This document shows positions 41,876 through 43,693 of a stretch of DNA of 43,693 nucleotides, one piece after another. Positions within the stretch are counted from its first letter, which is position 1. The number at the start of each line of letters is the position of its first letter. Made by a program: the position numbers and the translations under genes. The notes under the pieces were generated by a model. The model was not told where the DNA came from. It ran no database searches and saw only the letters and a list, made by a program, of their open reading frames with translations. Source of the stretch: Rhizobiales bacterium Ga0077524. Its GTDB lineage: Bacteria > Pseudomonadota > Alphaproteobacteria > Rhizobiales > Hyphomicrobiaceae. The DNA lies in the NCBI GenBank assembly GCA_001464755.1, contig LNDR01000403.1, forward strand, positions 1 to 43,693, given 5' to 3'.

Positions 41876-43693
41876 ATGGCTGAGACGAGATCGACGGCGC
41901 TTCGGATTTCCGGCAACGGCGCTTACACGGCGCCCGACAAGGCCGGGCTGTTCGACCGAAAGCGCGAGCACGATGCGTGCGGCGTCGGCTTCATCGTCGA
42001 CATGAAAGGGCGTCCCTCGCATGCGATCGTAGCCGATGCGCTGGCCATCCTCGAAAACCTCGAGCACCGTGGCGCGGTGGGCGCCGACCCGACCTCAGGG
42101 GACGGTGCCGGCATTCTCGTCCAGATCCCGCACGCCTTCCTGAAGGACGAATGCGCCAAGCACGGCTTCAAGCTGCCGGCACCCGGTGCCTATGCGGTTG
42201 GCCACATCTTCATGCCGCAGGACGAGCGGCTGTTGGCTCACTGCGAGCGGGTCTGGGCGCGCATCGTGCGCCAGGAAGGGCTCGAGCTGCTGGGTTTCCG
42301 CCCTGTGCCGGTGGACAACGGCTCGCTCTCCGAGATGGTGCGCTCGACGGAGCCGCGGCACCTGCAGATCTTCGTCGCACGGCCCAAAAGCATGTCCGAC
42401 GAGGACGAGTTCGAGCGGCGGCTCTACATCGTGCGCAAGGTGGTCTCGAACGCGCTCTACGACGCCTACAAGGGGCGCGACATCGGCCATTACTGCGTGT
42501 CGCTGTCGTCGCGCACGCTGGTCTACAAGGGCATGTTCCTGTCTAATCAGGTGAAGGCCTACTACAAGGACCTTTCCGACCCTCGCCTGGCCTCGGCCCT
42601 CGCGCTCGTCCACCAGCGGTTCTCGACCAATACCTTCCCGTCGTGGAAGCTGGCACATCCCTATCGGATGGTCGCCCACAACGGCGAGATCAACACGCTG
42701 CGCGGCAACGTCAACTGGATGGCGGCCCGCCAGGCCTCGGTCGCCTCGCCCCTGTTCGGCGCGGACATCAACAAGCTCTGGCCAATCTCTTACGAGGGCC
42801 AGTCCGATACGGCCTGCTTCGACAACAGCCTCGAGTTCCTGGTGCGGGGCGGCTACTCGCTGGCGCATGCCGCCATGATGATGATCCCGGAGGCATGGGC
42901 CGGTCACGCGACCATGGATCAGGCCCGCCGCGCCTTCTACGAGTATCACGCCTGCCTCATGGAGCCGTGGGACGGCCCTGCGGCCATGGCTTTCACCGAC
43001 GGCCGCCAGATCGGCGCGACGCTCGACCGCAACGGATTGCGGCCGGCGCGCTATCTCGTCACCAAGGACGACCGCGTGATCATGTCGTCGGAATCGGGCG
43101 TGCTCCCGATCGCCGAGAGCGACATCGTGCGCAAGTGGCGGTTGCAGCCGGGCAAGATGCTGCTCATCGACCTCGCCGAGGGCCGGATCATCTCGGACGA
43201 CGAGTTGAAGAAGGATCTCGCCGCCCGCTTCCCCTACGAGACCTGGCTCAAGCAGACCCAGATTCAGGTGGGCGACCTGCCGCTTTCCAAGCCGGTCGTG
43301 CGTAAGGCGAGCAACGTCAACCTTCTCGATCTGCAGCAGGCGTTCGGCTATACGCAGGAGAGCCTGAAGTTCCTGATGAGCCCGATGGTGCAGACAGGTC
43401 AGGAGGCGGTCGGCTCGATGGGCACCGATACGCCGATCTCGGCGCTGTCGGCCAGGCCGAAGTTGCTGCACACCTACTTCAAGCAGAACTTCGCGCAGGT
43501 GACGAACCCGCCGATCGACTCGACCCGCGAGGAACTCGTCATGAGCCTCGTGTCGTTCATCGGCCCGCGACCCAATCTGCTCGACCTCGAGGGCACTTCG
43601 AAGGTCAAGCGGCTCGAGGTTTACCAACCGATCCTGACCAACGAGGATCTCGAGCGCGTTCGCCAGATCGGTCTTGCACGCGACAATCATTTC
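41876..43693 (+). CDS. gltB: glutamate synthase (GOGAT) large subunit, 5' part
   Basis: NADPH-dependent glutamate synthase large chain, which makes glutamate from glutamine and 2-oxoglutarate. The first 606 codons are in the window, and the frame is still open at the end, out of about 1500-1570 in the family. ATG 41876 has GAGGA 7 bases upstream. A 34-residue propeptide precedes the amidotransferase nucleophile Cys35 (REHDACGVGFI). The class II glutaminase domain follows, with NLEHRGAVGADPTSGDGAGI, HQRFSTNTFPSWKLAHPYR, HNGEINTLRGN and ATLDRNGLRPARY. The central domain begins near the right edge. A long open frame on the opposite strand is a shadow of this gene. The partner gltD is not in the window. 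Confidence 0.96.
   Translation, partial: MAETRSTALRISGNGAYTAPDKAGLFDRKREHDACGVGFIVDMKGRPSHAIVADALAILENLEHRGAVGADPTSGDGAGILVQIPHAFLKDECAKHGFKLPAPGAYAVGHIFMPQDERLLAHCERVWARIVRQEGLELLGFRPVPVDNGSLSEMVRSTEPRHLQIFVARPKSMSDEDEFERRLYIVRKVVSNALYDAYKGRDIGHYCVSLSSRTLVYKGMFLSNQVKAYYKDLSDPRLASALALVHQRFSTNTFPSWKLAHPYRMVAHNGEINTLRGNVNWMAARQASVASPLFGADINKLWPISYEGQSDTACFDNSLEFLVRGGYSLAHAAMMMIPEAWAGHATMDQARRAFYEYHACLMEPWDGPAAMAFTDGRQIGATLDRNGLRPARYLVTKDDRVIMSSESGVLPIAESDIVRKWRLQPGKMLLIDLAEGRIISDDELKKDLAARFPYETWLKQTQIQVGDLPLSKPVVRKASNVNLLDLQQAFGYTQESLKFLMSPMVQTGQEAVGSMGTDTPISALSARPKLLHTYFKQNFAQVTNPPIDSTREELVMSLVSFIGPRPNLLDLEGTSKVKRLEVYQPILTNEDLERVRQIGLARDNHF

Noticed and set aside
42095..43690. 531-codon minus-strand frame at the right edge
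   Set aside because: Antisense of gltB, which has its catalytic Cys and glutaminase motifs on the plus strand.

Overview
The window looks like a chromosomal segment of a high-GC alphaproteobacterium, most likely in the order Hyphomicrobiales (Rhizobiales). The main evidence is gene order: tig-clpP-clpX-lon-hup, then eno-ftsB-pdhA-pdhB-pdhC-lpd, which are typical of that group. A general-stress (EcfG-type) promoter motif and GC-ending codon use agree. The genus cannot be fixed from the sequence alone. Both edges cut genes: the 3' end of a membrane protein at the left, and the 5' third or so of gltB at the right.

Layout. 1-7.8 kb: tRNA-Leu(UAG) and the protein quality-control block (trigger factor, ClpP, ClpX, Lon), then the nucleoid protein HU. 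Rho-independent terminators follow clpP, clpX, lon and hup, so these are largely separate transcription units. 7.9-10.5 kb: a minus-strand pair of YcjX-like (DUF463) GTPase and YcjF/TIGR01620-like membrane protein, overlapping by ATGA. 10.5-14.8 kb: a GMC oxidoreductase, an 800-bp gap, and leuA. The gap holds an orphan terminator (possible sRNA), a very GC-rich inverted-repeat element, a promoter, and a leucine-rich leader peptide with a hairpin, which together suggest attenuation control of leuA. 14.9-17.0 kb: a membrane protein and a TIR-domain/formylglycine-enzyme-fold (C-type-lectin-like) fusion.

17.2-27.7 kb: enolase, the FtsB-like division protein and the whole pyruvate dehydrogenase complex (E1 alpha, E1 beta with its own lipoyl domain, E2, E3). 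Six small genes are interspersed among the pdh genes: an unknown plus a Uma2-type nuclease between pdhA and pdhB, a membrane protein plus an unknown between pdhB and pdhC, and two related small lipoproteins between pdhC and lpd. 27.8-31.0 kb: an Old Yellow Enzyme, tRNA-Pro(CGG), a histidine-rich exported peptide, and a minus-strand ferredoxin-reductase-type flavoprotein.

31.1-34.6 kb: a bacterial NHEJ locus under a perfect EcfG-type motif. Ku is broken by a frameshift with loss of a short conserved segment. LigD is split into a PE-Pol protein and a separate ligase. 34.7-38.8 kb (minus): an HPF/RaiA ribosome-hibernation protein, then a two-gene overlapping unit made of a NUDIX-macro fusion and a multi-pass membrane protein with a patatin phospholipase domain. 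This pair is the best candidate for an undescribed system: an ADP-ribose-handling sensor coupled to a membrane-attacking lipase. 38.9-43.7 kb: an S9 peptidase, an AHSA1/SRPBCC protein, and the start of gltB.

No CRISPR array, insertion sequence, prophage, rRNA or reverse transcriptase was seen.
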